DNA of 64,000 bases from Acanthosepion pharaonis (taxonomy: Eukaryota; Mollusca; Cephalopoda; Sepiida; Sepiidae): assembly GCA_903632075.3 (NCBI GenBank), contig CAHIKZ030005407.1, forward strand, positions 162,001-226,000, read 5' to 3'. Within the stretch, counting starts at the first letter, position 1. Each line of letters starts with the position of its first letter. Under the pieces are notes generated by a model. The model did no database searches and was not told where the DNA came from. It worked only from the letters and a program-made list of their open reading frames with translations. Made by a program: the position numbers and the translations under genes. This document shows positions 1 through 10,366 of the stretch, piece after piece.

Positions 1-91
1 TGGTTCCCATATTGTATTTAAGCTCTAATAAGCTTGAAATTGGTTAACCCTATCATTTCATGCGGCCTTTTCTCTTATAAATAATATAGCT

Positions 92-770
92 TTCGTTTCT
101 CTAAGTTTACCGCCGATGTGAACATTCTTTTTATTGAATTTGCCCATCATGCTTTAGATAAGATGCCGAGGCTAAGTCTGTGGCTTTAGACATCTCAAAG
201 GCTCAGAGTTTGGCATGCTAGCCTTCTCTGAAAGGACTAGGGTGTGTCTGGGCGAATATTTGGCTATTAGTCCAATCGTTCTTAACAAATATTTTAATGA
301 AGGTAGTGTTTAACGGCCTGATTTCTAGATCATTTCACAGTAATGCGGAGGTCCTCCATGACTCTATCCTTAGACCAACATTTTTTCTAATCTTCATCAA
401 TGACCTTCATGATGTCATCAGTTCCCAACTACATATTTATGCTGGCAACACAACTATTTACTCTTGTCTTAAAAATAAGTCCGGTATCGATGACAAAGTA
501 AAACTGGCAATGACCTCCAATCAGTGGTTACCTTGGACAAGGAATAACTTGTAAATTTTAACGCCTTCAAAACGAAAGTGCTATCTTTTAATCCTCATAA
601 GGAACCTAGATGATGCTAACCTCCAGGAGAACAACTCATTGCACCTTCTTGGTCTCAGGTTTTCAATTGACATGAAGTGGAGGAATTATACTGAATCAAT
701 TGCTAGGTCTACTGATAGAACTGTTGCTTCACTGTGCCGGCCCAGACAGTTTTTCCTCATGTGGCCGCTT
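92..770 (+). mobile_element. Jockey-like LINE, reverse transcriptase fragment (decayed)
   Basis: Broken reading frames carry reverse transcriptase landmarks in order: an ALDIS-like start near 185, SILRPTFFLIFINDLHDV (367-416), the palm motif near 430-465, then DANLQENNSLHLLGL and a DMKW block (610-690) and an SLCRPRQFF block (about 730-755). The catalytic Y-A-D-D is read as Y-A-G-N here, so the enzyme would be dead even without the stops. The same blocks recur at 54.5, 62.1 and, reversed, 38.1 and 63.2 kb, defining one Jockey/CR1-type family. The 5' part is missing and the 3' part is cut by the NR1 retroposon at about 771. The clade is inferred from motif pattern only. Confidence 0.8.
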
Positions 771-1395
771 ATTGGAAGGTTTTCAGGAACGTAGACCCAC
801 CTCTTCATCGCTGTAGTTCCCAGGTCCATCCCGACCCAGGGTGGTAGCACCTGTTAGGGTTCCAGCTGTGAGAAAATAGTTAACTTTTAAACTGGCGTTA
901 TAACACTATAAAATGTGAAAATGGATTTTTATAGCAATACATTTTTCAAAAAAATATATTATCAGTAATAAATTTTTGAAAAAAATATTACCAACAATAT
1001 ATTTTGGAAAAAGAAAATTACCTGAACACATTTTTCATAAAAAAATATTTCCAGAAATACATTTTTGAAAAAAAATAATACTAACAATACATTTTTGACA
1101 ACAAAAAATATTACCAACAATGCATTTTTAGGAAGAGAAAATTTTTACTAGTGGTGCATTTTTGATAAAAAGAAAAGGGAATTACCAGCAATACTTTTTT
1201 GAAAAGAAATATTACCAGCAATATGTTTGACTATCGACACAAACCCTCTTTATAATAATACGTCAATGAAACCTGATCTATAAACTGATTTCTTTCAAAG
1301 AATACATATTCTACTGACACGAACCTATCCTAAACATATTGTTGGCATTAAATAACCCATTAAGGTTGATATGCCAAAATAAACCAAACCAAATC
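771..1395 (+). mobile_element. NR1 retroposon copy 1, with internal minisatellite and AAACC-type tail
   Basis: The head (about 771-870) contains GGTGGTAGCACCTGTTAGGG, shared with copies near 60.3, 56.0 (reversed) and 48.3 kb (reversed). A body of roughly nine degenerate units of about 35-38 bp follows (900-1235), each like 'ATTACCAACAATACATTTTT' plus an A-run. The tail (1343-1395) reads GGCATTAAATAACCC, then TTGATATGCC, and ends in imperfect AAACC repeats. A simple-repeat 3' tail points to target-primed retroposition. No coding capacity is visible. The element lies against the truncated LINE upstream. Confidence 0.75.
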
Positions 1396-1445
1396 AACGT
1401 TGTGCTTTCATCAATGGGTAGTGTGTAAATATCTCCTTAAAATTG

Positions 1446-1600
1446 GTTATGAACAATTCTGTTTATAAGCAGGCCACACGTGGAACGTTACTTCCTTTTT
1501 TCTATTTGTTTGGAAAAAAGCGAGGACGGATACGGATAAAAAAAAAAAAGTGACGTCCCATGTGCGGCCTGCTTACAAATAGAATTGTTCATAAACATTT
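1446..1600. mobile_element. Foldback / MITE-like inverted repeat
   Basis: The left arm (about 1448-1498) begins ATGAACAATTCTGTTTATAA and the right arm (about 1545-1598) is its imperfect reverse complement. Both contain AAGCAGGCC. The spacer is A-rich. No clear target-site duplication was found, so the superfamily is open. The remaining 1400-1720 sequence shows only a short second hairpin at 1616-1655. Confidence 0.6.
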
Positions 1601-1772
1601 TGGTTCTCACCAGTCGAGGTGCAACTAAATGCACCCAAACGAAGTTGCATCTTTTTAGTGAGCAAATTGTTTTTGTCTATAATTATTGTTTCTACTATCG
1701 GTATTGAACCGATTTTGAATTAATGCTGTGAACCTTAGAATTTATATATTATTTTCGTTCCAATTACATTCC

Positions 1773-1837
<65 letters not shown>
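1773..1837. repeat. (GT)n microsatellite
   Basis: An uninterrupted run of about 32 GT units directly abuts the terminal repeat of the mariner relic that follows. No other feature was seen between 1655 and 1773. Confidence 0.97.
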
Positions 1838-1838
<1 letters not shown>

Positions 1839-1840
<2 letters not shown>

Positions 1841-2626
1841 GGTTGCGATGGATAAATTGTCGTTTAAATTGCATCTAAGTATGTACAAATTGCCAAAGAG
1901 TAAATTTATTCAATAAAGTCACATTTGACTTCAACCATGACCTTCTTAAGATTTCGAAATCTCCTGCAACTCTTCTGGACAATCTCCTTGTTTAAATTGG
2001 TGAATGCTACGATAATCCTTGCCGTCAGTTTATCTTCGGTGTTACGATGAATTTTGTTGGTCTCTCGCTCAACTGTGCCCCATAAATAATAATCAAGGGA
2101 CGTGCAATCTGGAAGTTAAGCAGCCAGATGTAAGGGGTGAGGTGATCGCAGAAATTGTCTGAATTCTCCTAGTTTTGCGACATGGTTCAGAGTCCTGTTG
2201 GTCTTTCAGCAATCATCCTCTTGATCTAGGGCAGCACAACCTCCTCAAGGCACTTGATGTAGAATTTCGTGTTGAGTTTGAGGCCTTTGGGATGATGAAT
2301 GAAGGCATAACCTCCCTATGACTAGTGATCACTTTAAAATCCTTTGTAATCACCATTAGACTCATGCAACTCCTTCGGAATCCTCTGCATTATCCTCAGA
2401 TTGACACACAAACACTGAAATGTTCACATTGGGGATTCCCGTGCGAATTTCAAGCAGTATATCATTCCGTTTGCAAATTTCTGACGGACCGATCACATCA
2501 TTTTTCTCACAGACGGTGCCTAACTGACCCTACTTTACTGGGCAGTCGACAAAATCAAACGCAAACAACGCGCATGCGCGAAATTACAAATATAAAATGG
2601 TGACAATTTACCCATCGAACCCTGCA
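1839..2626 (-). mobile_element. Mariner-like DNA transposon, internally deleted and frameshifted
   Basis: The two ends carry related inverted termini: GATGGATAAATTGTC at 1848-1862, and the reverse complement of GATGGGTAAATTGTC at about 2602-2616. TA dinucleotides flank both (1837-1838, and about 2627-2628). On the minus strand I read an N-terminal helix-turn-helix remnant (SEICKRNDILLEIRTG), then an abrupt jump to the catalytic half. There QQDSEPC (second-aspartate region), LDYYLWGTVERETNK (third-aspartate region, 2055-2098) and a C-terminal FRNLKKVMVEVKCDFIE lie in different frames. The first aspartate region is deleted. This is an IS630-Tc1-mariner relic with no intact frame. Confidence 0.8.
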
Positions 2627-2629
2627 TAC

Positions 2630-3170
2630 TATGTATGTATGATCCTTCAACTGCTTTACAAAATCTCACGCTTAAAATATATTATTGTAAATATAAAACA
2701 AGCAATATAAGCTGACATTCACATGTTTTATTTATTAAGTAAATATAAAAGTACTGGGTGCCATGGATAAATAGTGTCATCTAGTGGTGTGCATTGAAAC
2801 AAAGCATTCCAATAATGGCTGCTCATAATTAGTTGAATTGAATGCAGCTATCAACAAAATGCATCCGTCCAGATTCAGCTTATAGAAAGGGTGTTATATT
2901 ATCTCATGATGAATTTCGACTGTATGTTCCTTTCATGAACTGGGAGAATAGTTATGAAGACAGCTAGGTTTGGTCGTTAATGCAGGCACCGTTTCCACCA
3001 ATCTTTACCAAATTATCTTTTCGAAAATGTTCAATTTCTTAGAGAATTGCAAAGGAAACTGAAACAGTTCTTTATGAGAATGATACACTTTTTGCTAGGA
3101 TAACTTTGGGGAATGTTGGAGATGACAGTGGAACAAAACGATAAATATTGTAGTACAATAAATTTAACGC
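2630..3170. other. Unassigned AT-rich sequence
   Basis: No reading frame, terminal repeat, tRNA-like boxes or simple repeat stands out here. Confidence 0.6.
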
Positions 3171-3176
3171 TGAAAG

Positions 3177-3315
3177 TATCTATCTATCTATCTATCTATC
3201 TATCTACTTATCTATCTATCTCAATCTGCTCACTATCTATCTATATCTATCTATTATATTTATATTATGAAATATAATATTAATTTATGGTTTTATCTAT
3301 CTATCTATCTATCTA

Positions 3316-3406
<91 letters not shown>
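3177..3406. repeat. Compound microsatellite (TATC)n-(CT)n-(TA)n
   Basis: Interrupted TATC runs (3177-3255 and 3296-3322) pass into about 20 CT units and then about 22 TA units. It is the mirror-strand partner of the (GATA)n tract about 100 bp downstream. Confidence 0.95.
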
Positions 3407-3414
<8 letters not shown>

Positions 3415-3502
3415 AAAAAAGAATCTTTTGGTCAACCAAAGATATTTACTTTAGTCATACTTTGAATTGAAAGTTTCTGCATCACAGCATCCCTCTCTGC
3501 AT

Positions 3503-3503
<1 letters not shown>

Positions 3504-3561
<58 letters not shown>

Positions 3562-3574
3562 CATGAATAGAGTG

Positions 3575-3633
<59 letters not shown>

Positions 3634-3640
3634 ATAGATG

Positions 3641-3675
<35 letters not shown>

Positions 3676-3700
3676 GAGATAGATAGATCATGAATAGATG

Positions 3701-3768
<68 letters not shown>
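3504..3768. repeat. (GATA)n microsatellite
   Basis: About 60 GATA units are broken by three short variants of a TCATGAATAGA spacer. The whole tract is complementary to the TATC runs upstream and could pair with them. Confidence 0.95.
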
Positions 3769-3769
3769 G

Positions 3770-4435
3770 TACCCCCAAGCCATAATATATGCCAACCTTC
3801 TGCCATGTAATAAGATATATATTACTGTATCCAGAGATAATAGTCGGAAATATTATGGATCCTGCAGTGTCACACACCGGCGCAGAATTTGGGGGTGTAA
3901 TTCTTTAGCCCTCAATTATCATTCTGATTCCTTGTTTTGTACTTTAGTTGATCGAACTGGTGAATGCCCGTTTATTTTGAACAAGATCAGTTCCTTTTTA
4001 GAAACATGGCTAAATTTATTATTGTTAAATGACCTCATATCAACGATGATATACAGTTTAGAGACTAGAGACATCATTTAACATTCTTCTTAAGAAAGAC
4101 AATTATTAATACTAATAGTAAAAGAGGTTATAATTTAACTCAGCGGGGGATAACTTTGGCAAGCCAATTTTATACACAAAGGTACGAAGTGGTCTCATTC
4201 CAATAACACACTGGGGATAATTATTCTGGATTAGGCTTAACTATATCTGTGTATATTCTGGGAAGGTTTTAACTTGGATGGAGGGGTAGGTCTACACCGC
4301 TCTTTACTTAAATCGATCTAAATTTAGTAAAACGTAATTTAAGGGCAACGATGGAATTTGGATTCCCTGCCTATATATGCATATCGGCCGGTTTCAAATG
4401 TTAGAACAGAATTAGTTGGTAGTTTTCCGGGATTC
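3770..4435. other. Unassigned sequence
   Basis: A 104-codon open stretch at 3767-4081 starts inside the GATA tract and has no recognisable motif, so I regard it as chance. Nothing else was recognised. Confidence 0.5.
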
Positions 4436-4437
4436 TA

Positions 4438-4539
4438 TGAGGTTGGTGCAAAAATAATGACGTAATAATGTCGTTTTTCGACGTATTTTTTAACCTCAAA
4501 AAACGACATTATTACGTCATTATTTTTGCACCAACCTAA
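4438..4539. mobile_element. MADE1-like mariner MITE, complete
   Basis: The 102-bp element has near-perfect inverted arms of about 38 bp. They begin GGTTGGTGCAAAAATAATGA on the left (4441), and the right arm is the reverse complement ending CACCAACCTAA. A short spacer of about 20 bp separates them. A TA target duplication is visible on both sides (4436-4437 and 4540-4541). The terminus matches the GGTTGGTGCAAAA start I know from Hsmar1/MADE1-type mariners of the cecropia group. It has no coding sequence. Confidence 0.9.
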
Positions 4540-4861
4540 TATTAATGTCTCTCTTATTATACTGATTTTTATATGTAGTTCTAAATGCTATTGAATATTA
4601 TGCTTAATCTTAATTTCGTGCAATAGCGGCCTAATAACTTTCAGACATTTTTTTTTGCTGAAACTAGAAATTTTCTTGCCTTTAAGTCAAACGGCTATAA
4701 CCAGCCGACTCTATCCATTTTACGTGTGGACACAATTTTTATTTTTGTAAACTTTTTACTTTCATGTTATTTTATAGTTGCTTTGCTTTGCCTTTCATTA
4801 TATTGTCCTGTATTGTATTATTTTCCGCTGATTTTCTTCTCTGTCTTCAGATTTTTATTTC

Positions 4862-5165
4862 GAATTTTGCCCCAATTTCCGTAACCAGTTAAATGTAACC
4901 GCCTCTTCTACTCCAACAGCTTCTTCTATTGCACTTCCCGACAGTGAAATTCCCTTCCTCTTATTTGCTTCCATGATAGCTATAATCTTCAAATATAAAA
5001 ATGTCATGTTAATCGACACCTGATGCCTTGATCCTGATCCCCGTCTTTCTCTTTATCCTTTCCCTAAACACCCCTTTTTACTCTTGCTCTCACTCTTTGA
5101 AACTCCTTGCCTGCTAGTAGCATTCCCGCCTTGCTTGGGGTGAAATGCTTAAGAAAAAACATTTA
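4862..5165 (+). mobile_element. Jockey-like LINE 3' end fragment
   Basis: It matches the 61.0-61.3 kb copy block for block: GCCTCTTCTACTC, CCCTTCCTCTTATTTGCTTCC, TGATAGCTATAATC, and the 3' untranslated CCGCCTTGCTTGGGGTGAAA. The coding part would be the LINE C-terminus (a W-N-S-L-P-type block). It is truncated and frame-broken. Confidence 0.7.
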
Positions 5166-5205
5166 TTTAATTTAGTGTCTTCATTCGGTATTTCTAACAA
5201 TCTTA

Positions 5206-5645
5206 TTGCATGATTGCTTGCTGAAAAGGGCTTTCGCTGTCTCTATAGCTACTCGCTACTCTATCGCTATTTCCATAGGAAACGTTCAGAAATTCCATTC
5301 TTTAGTTCCATTACCTTTACAGCCCGTCTATGCTGTGCATATGGAGTCGAATCATTGTCCTTCTATCCATATTCCAACTGTAAGGAGGAAGTCCCACTCA
5401 GTCAGCTTTTACGCAAGAACTAATTCTTTCTGGAACAGACTTTCGGGCGAATGATTCCTTTGGCACTTTAATGTCAAATTCTTCAAATCAAATGTCAATC
5501 GTACTTCTATCCTCATAATATTCACTTCCATTACACTGTCATTCATATCAGCTCATTCCCCATAACAATTTAAACAATAACAATCTACTTTGAGAGGCTC
5601 TCGAGCATTCAAATTTGTGAACTTTAGTATAAAACACAAAGAAAG
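5206..5645 (+). mobile_element. Jockey-like LINE C-terminal fragment
   Basis: An 82-codon open stretch (5206-5454) reads through the family's C-terminal blocks: a YSYSLLYRYFH-type segment in the shifted frame, then HSLVPLPLQPV, then FYARTNSFWNRLSGE, equivalent to the usual W-N-S-L-P-x-x-F-P block. The 3' untranslated end includes GAGAGGCTCTCGAGC (5591-5605) and TCAATAAATG. The 9.0-kb copy aligns over the first half. The reading frame is almost clean, so this may be one of the younger pieces. Confidence 0.75.
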
Positions 5646-5689
5646 AACTTACGTCAATAAATGTATGAATGAATCGTTAAGATTTGTTC

Positions 5690-5880
5690 AATCAATTCAA
5701 CCTTAACCTCTTCTTTTCCCAATCAAGGTTACATCTTTATCTATCCTCCTTATCCTCATAATGTTTATTTCTTACTTCACCTAATGGATTTATATCATAA
5801 ACATCATTCAGTAACATTCAAAATTGAGTGGTTCTTGAGTTTTGTATTGGATGAACTTTAATAAATACAAAAAAAAAAAT
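5690..5880 (+). mobile_element. Jockey-like LINE 3' terminus with poly(A) tail
   Basis: It ends with TTGAGTGGTTCTTGAG, then TTTAATAAATAC and a run of ten A. The same 3' untranslated signature occurs at 32.56 and 32.94 kb. The A-run fits a retroposed 3' end. Confidence 0.65.
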
Positions 5881-6194
5881 ATGCCAAACGTCACATTATT
5901 ATTTTTATTTATTTTTCATTTTGGGGGACGGACTGGCTTCTTGGCTTCTTTGTCAGGCTAAGAACATTTCAGTATCGATTCGTAAATATAGAATAAGTAA
6001 GCCAGAGGTATTTTGTTACTACTGCATGATCTACCTTCGTGACTCCTTGACGTTTGACATTCAGTAATCTGATCCAACAGCTAAATCGACTTCAGCAACA
6101 TGGATGTCGGACGGAGGAACTGGGACCTAACATGTGTATTCACAGACATTCACTCACGAGCACAAATATGAACAAAGACATCCGCATACACGCG

Positions 6195-6202
<8 letters not shown>

Positions 6203-6260
<58 letters not shown>
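6203..6260. repeat. (TA)n microsatellite
   Basis: About 29 TA units. The 5880-6200 interval before it shows no recognisable element. Confidence 0.97.
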
Positions 6261-6264
<4 letters not shown>

Positions 6265-6628
6265 TGTGCGTTATCGTTCTTCAATATAAATAAAAGTATG
6301 AATATTCCATATATGCCGACGCGTAAGTCGCCTTTTTCAGCATACAAAAATCAATTCTAATGTGTCATATCTACCAATTTAAAATACACTGAACATGTCA
6401 GTTTGATAGAGGCGGGGCTTCTTTCTTTCAGAGAAGTTGAATATAGGTAAGAATCTCAAACTTTTGCACGAATATATTGAATAATGTATATTTGGGCAGC
6501 AGTTCTTCATTTATACATGCATTTGTAATACAAGGTACAAAGAAAATTTTGTTGCATTTTTTACGCAATTTCTCTTTTGAATAGTTTAATTTTCTGATCA
6601 TCATCAGAAACACCATTTTTATACTGAT

Positions 6629-6762
6629 TTTCTAAGAGCGGCTTAAGTATGGCACAAGGCCGAAAATGTGGAGCGAAGGGGAGGATCGAATACACGACTC
6701 AGTTGTAATTTCTTTTGTGAGGCAAGTTTGATAACCCTTACACCACGTCGAATTGCCCCGAA
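6629..6762 (-). mobile_element. tRNA-derived SINE, octopus-type
   Basis: On the minus strand an A-box-like GTGGTGTAAGGGTTATC (6731-6747) is followed by a B-box-like TATTCGATCC (about 6683-6692). A tail then follows with GGCCTTGTGCC and a TTAAGCC-type end. It aligns along its length with the plus-strand copy at 50.57 kb, including the unusual 3' GGCCTTGT...CTTAGA region. No poly(A) tail is preserved. Confidence 0.75.
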
Positions 6763-6888
6763 ACAACACTTATATGGTGAGGAAGATAAAATGGCCTCAA
6801 ATAATTTCTGCATTATCTTGGACAGGCCCTCAATAAATATGAAAAGAAGAGAAATTATATAAATGTTAAATACTTTTCGTCGGTCCTA

Positions 6889-6933
<45 letters not shown>

Positions 6934-7012
6934 CGGTACTTATTGGACAGCGCTCAATATCAGTGATAGAGCTAATATATTTACTTGGATTGATGTGAGT
7001 TTGTAGCTCTGT

Positions 7013-7037
7013 GTTTCACGCTATTTGCGATCGTCAG
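7013..7037 (-). ncRNA. Hammerhead-like motif (weak), left arm of foldback
   Basis: Minus strand: CTGACGA, then a CGC/GCG stem with an AAATA loop, then GAAAC. This matches the hammerhead core CUGANGA-stem II-GAAA. I could not find a matching stem III cleavage triplet nearby, so function is doubtful. Confidence 0.35.
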
Positions 7038-7154
7038 ACAGACTGATTAATTTAAAAATTTTGGATTTATATAGGGTTGCGTATATTCTGCATTCTGCCA
7101 TACGCATATACGCAACCATATCCAAAGCCAAAATTTAAAATTTAATCAGTTTTT

Positions 7155-7178
7155 CTGACGATCGTAAATATGTGAAAT
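7155..7178 (+). ncRNA. Hammerhead-like motif (weak), right arm of foldback
   Basis: Plus-strand counterpart of the left arm: CTGACGA, a TCGTAAATATGT stem-loop with a mismatch, then GAAAT. It is more eroded than the left copy. Confidence 0.3.
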
Positions 7179-7196
7179 CCAGAAACACAAACACAC

Positions 7197-7255
<59 letters not shown>

Positions 7256-7655
7256 TGTAACAGCAAATTTGTCAAAATCGTAAAACATCAACATTGGGGA
7301 CTATGTTGAAAAATAAACCCCATTTGGTCACAGTTGATTTCATTTGATCTTCAGTTCACCCTCGTATTTAGAATGAATCTAGTTACAATAAAATAATTTA
7401 ATAGCGTTGCTTATTTTTCATATATAATGCCAACTTTAACGCTACTTTTAATTCCTTATCACCAACATGGTTACTGGAATTCTTCGAGGTTTTTATAACA
7501 TTATTGGACTCTACTTTGAACAATAAGCATGTACAATTACTCTCCAAGCTTAGCAGAAGAATCGTGATGAAACCGATCATAAATGAAAAGGAAATGTTAA
7601 TCATTAATTAATTACAATAAACGATCGGAATCTCATGAAATATCGATATAAAGTT

Positions 7656-7658
<3 letters not shown>

Positions 7659-7694
<36 letters not shown>
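7659..7694. repeat. (TA)n microsatellite
   Basis: About 18 TA units. The 7255-7655 stretch before it holds nothing I can assign. Confidence 0.97.
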
Positions 7695-7698
<4 letters not shown>

Positions 7699-7739
7699 CC
7701 AGAATCATTTTCCAACTTATTCAAAAATGATCTTCACCC

Positions 7740-8115
7740 TCTTTAACCTTTGTCTAAAATTTCCCCCTGGATTAACAAGGTGACTCACAGGTTTCACGTA
7801 TGAATTTATTTTCAAGCCATTTTTCACTCCTCTTTGAACTGTCATAGGTGAAACTCTTGTCATGTGCTAAACGCCTTATGTTTTGAGTTGGATCTTTTCT
7901 AATTGATCTGTTTAGCTCTAAGTTGAAATGATGGTCCTTTTTCCTCTTGTGACCTCCTGATCCAGTTTTCCTCTCTACTGTTCCCACTTTTTTAAACTTA
8001 TTCGCCGTTCTTTTGGTGGTTCATGAATGGGCTTTGAAGATGGAAGTCACAGTATGAATATTGGTACCATTTCTGAAGGTCTGAATGATCTTTTTTCTCT
8101 CATCATTGCTCAGAT
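7740..8115 (-). mobile_element. Mariner-like transposase N-terminal fragment
   Basis: Reading the minus strand from about 8095: KIIQTFRNGTNIHTVTSIFK (helix-turn-helix-like), one stop, then NKFKKVGTVERKTGSGGHKR, and after that an IRKDPTQNIRRLAHDKSF block. The order helix-turn-helix, K-x-G-T-V-x-R-x-x-G-S-G-G linker, second helix-turn-helix is typical of mariner transposases. The catalytic domain is absent. At 68-90 residues it is far below a full transposase (about 340). Confidence 0.55.
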
Positions 8116-8530
8116 GAGAAGACAGTGGGGCTGACATAAAACTAATTTAAACTATTCTCTTTCTAGCTGAATAACTCAAAGGGTTTTTTCAGTGATTCTT
8201 ACGACGAATGGTATCTTGATGGCTAAACGTCGTATCTGAAAACCTGGGAAAAGGAACCTCTATTAGTTTAGTGTTTGTTTAGATATTAAACATTTTGTGG
8301 AAGGGACAATTATACCTTGAATAGTCTTTTTATTTCATGTCTCAAGTAATTTGTTGATTCTGCAAAAATCTTCGTTCATGTGAGCCAATTGTCTTTTAAC
8401 AAAGAAAAGGCCATTTTTTTTTTTTTCTTTTTTTTTGGCAGTCCAGGTGTATCGAAAACAGTGAAAGGAAATCAAGCCAGAATAACGTTGAAACTAGAAA
8501 AGGAAGTTAGACTCAGCATGAAAGTGTTAT
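8116..8530. other. Unassigned sequence
   Basis: Only a T-rich tract at 8417-8437 is notable. Confidence 0.5.
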
Positions 8531-8689
8531 TTTTGCAATAGCGTGTTGATCTTTTATTACCCTCGTCCACAAAAACTATTTTGTTTATTATCTTATCGGT
8601 TTCAGTTTACCTATCTCCGTTTTTTTTTATATCTATCCACCATCTCGTCATTTATTTGGAATTCACTGGCCGAACATCCAGTACTGCTT

Positions 8690-8845
8690 TCGTTTGAGAT
8701 TTATAAAATATTTCTCTTAAAACAATCTTTTAGGAAAATAGATTTCTCAAGGCCAGTAGCTGTTATCGCTCTTTCCAGTACTGATCGGGGTTTTCTTCCT
8801 AACCTTTTATTTGAAGTATTGTGAAATGTTAACATTCCTAAAAGA
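8690..8845 (+). repeat. Rep-A dispersed repeat, copy 1
   Basis: It contains CGCTCTTTCCAGTA, then GGGGTTTTCTTCCTAACCTT and a GAAGTATTGTGAAATGTTAA block. The same ordered blocks recur at 9.23, 25.1 and 27.2 kb, a partial copy lies at 24.1 kb, and a reversed copy at 45.77 kb. The reverse strand may derive from a LINE C-terminus, but I could not settle that. Confidence 0.6.
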
Positions 8846-8879
8846 TGTTCAGTTTCAATTCAGTTTTCATCACAGTTAA

Positions 8880-9240
8880 TGGAATTTTCGAACATACTTC
8901 TCTATTCAATTTAATCTGTAGTTTTTTTTTCATTCGAATTTTCATAATGAAGAGCATCTTTTATCAGTTAATACGTCCAAATTTATTCGACCATACAAGT
9001 ATGCGTTTGGATATTTCTACTCAGCCAGGATTTATGACTTTCACTGCCTCTATTGATTCCTTTCACTTTCTCTATAGCTACTTGCTACTCTATCGTTTAT
9101 TTCCGTTGGACATGTTCAGAAATTCCATTCTTTAATTCCATCACCTTTACAGCGAAGACCCGTCCATGCTGTACCTATGGAGTCGAATCCCTATCATTCC
9201 ATCCATATCCCTACAAGAAAACATTTGTTATTCATTAACC
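8880..9240 (+). mobile_element. Jockey-like LINE C-terminal fragment
   Basis: It aligns with the 5.2-kb fragment (CTCTATAGCTAC, then GTTCAGAAATTCCATTC) and, over 8880-9050, with an inverted copy at 11.16-11.35 kb. The reading frame is interrupted twice. It is followed directly by a Rep-A copy. Confidence 0.65.
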
Positions 9241-9415
9241 GAGCAGACATTATTTTTCTTAAAACATGTGTTTAGGAAAACAGCTTTCTCAAGTCCAGTA
9301 TCGCTCTTTCCAGTATTGATAGGGGTTTTCTTCCTAACCTTTTACTTGAAGTGGTGTGGAATGTTAATATCTTGATTATGCCATTATTTTCTTCTTGAGT
9401 TACAAGTATTATCCA
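9235..9415 (+). repeat. Rep-A dispersed repeat, copy 2
   Basis: The ordered Rep-A blocks (CGCTCTTTCCAGTATTGA, GGGGTTTTCTTCCTAACCTT, GTGTGGAATGTTAA, TTGATTATGCCATTATTTT) are present. This is the clearest copy in the window. Confidence 0.65.
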
Positions 9416-9419
9416 TTTT

Positions 9420-9760
9420 AGTTATTATTGCTGTTGGTCGATCTCATATGTTAAAATCGGCTACGATAGAAAGGTCAGCTACATGCGACGTATTTTCCAA
9501 GCCTGTTTTATTCGGGTTATAACTTCTTTCATTCAGTAATAAGATTGCTTATTTATATCAGCGGTTCCATCAACATCTACTGATTAACTTTCCGACACAA
9601 AACCGGAATCGTACTTTTACAACAGAATACCCAATTTGTAAAGCAGCGTACACCTATACGAAGCCAAGAAAGATTTCTCTGAATAATGGAAGGCTGTATT
9701 CATGAGTAACAGATTTTCTAGAAAAAAAACAAGAAATAACGTCATCCCCGCAACACACAC
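9420..9760. other. Unassigned sequence
   Basis: No motif was recognised. It ends at a (CA)/(TA) tract. Confidence 0.5.
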
Positions 9761-9761
9761 A

Positions 9762-9763
<2 letters not shown>

Positions 9764-9822
<59 letters not shown>
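9764..9822. repeat. (TA)n microsatellite
   Basis: About 29 TA units follow a short CA run. Confidence 0.97.
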
Positions 9823-9826
<4 letters not shown>

Positions 9827-10366
9827 CGCGTGAGAATGTGAATGACCTTTATATGCGTGGTGTTATTGTCAATTCTTCCAAATTATATCGTCATCGATGT
9901 CCGTTACCGAATTGTGTGGTTTTCAATTTTCCAACCTTACTTTTATTTATAGGCAACTTCTCTGCAACAAAAGCGCTGAGTAAGATGGAGTCAGTGTTAT
10001 TATTCGAAGCTATTTTAAAATTAGCTGTCGAAAGAATTCAGGCAGTGCCTCTCTTAATGAATTTTGACCAGAATATAAGAATTACTTCGTAGAAATTTGA
10101 GATAAAAATAAAGAAAAATTAAAAGGAACATGTAAAGGCTATCTACGTCGAAATTTCCTAAATTATACACAGGTATCTGTCGTACGAGAATCTATCTATC
10201 AGTCCGTGTGTGTGAATGCATGTTTTGATATATATGCTTAAGCATACATATAAGGTTTGTCCAGAAAGCACATAAGTCAATTTTAAATATCTCAAGAACC
10301 AGTTGTACAGCCTTGACATCACCCTATCAAAATGGACCGTACATCGCATTTGTGAACAGAAACTAC

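Larger units (their letters stand above)
6893..7253. repeat. Foldback element bracketed by (TA)n tracts
   Basis: TA tracts at 6893-6930 and 7201-7253 bracket a long imperfect inverted repeat (arms about 7011-7086 and 7106-7187, roughly 70 bp). Each arm contains a CTGACGA motif reading outward, so the two copies face opposite directions. There is no coding sequence. It could be a head-to-head pair of Penelope-type terminal repeats or a non-autonomous foldback element. Confidence 0.65.

Noticed and set aside
3177..3768. CRISPR array
   Set aside because: Repeats are simple tetranucleotides without spacers, and the 40-bp and 0.4-kb arrays elsewhere have no unique spacers either.
3482..3877. 131-codon frame rich in Y-L-S-I
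   Set aside because: Translation of a (GATA)n microsatellite.
6590..6612. Another hammerhead-like site (CTGATGATGATCAGAAAAT, minus strand)
   Set aside because: Stem II is only a self-complementary hexamer and stem III has no room. Treated as chance.
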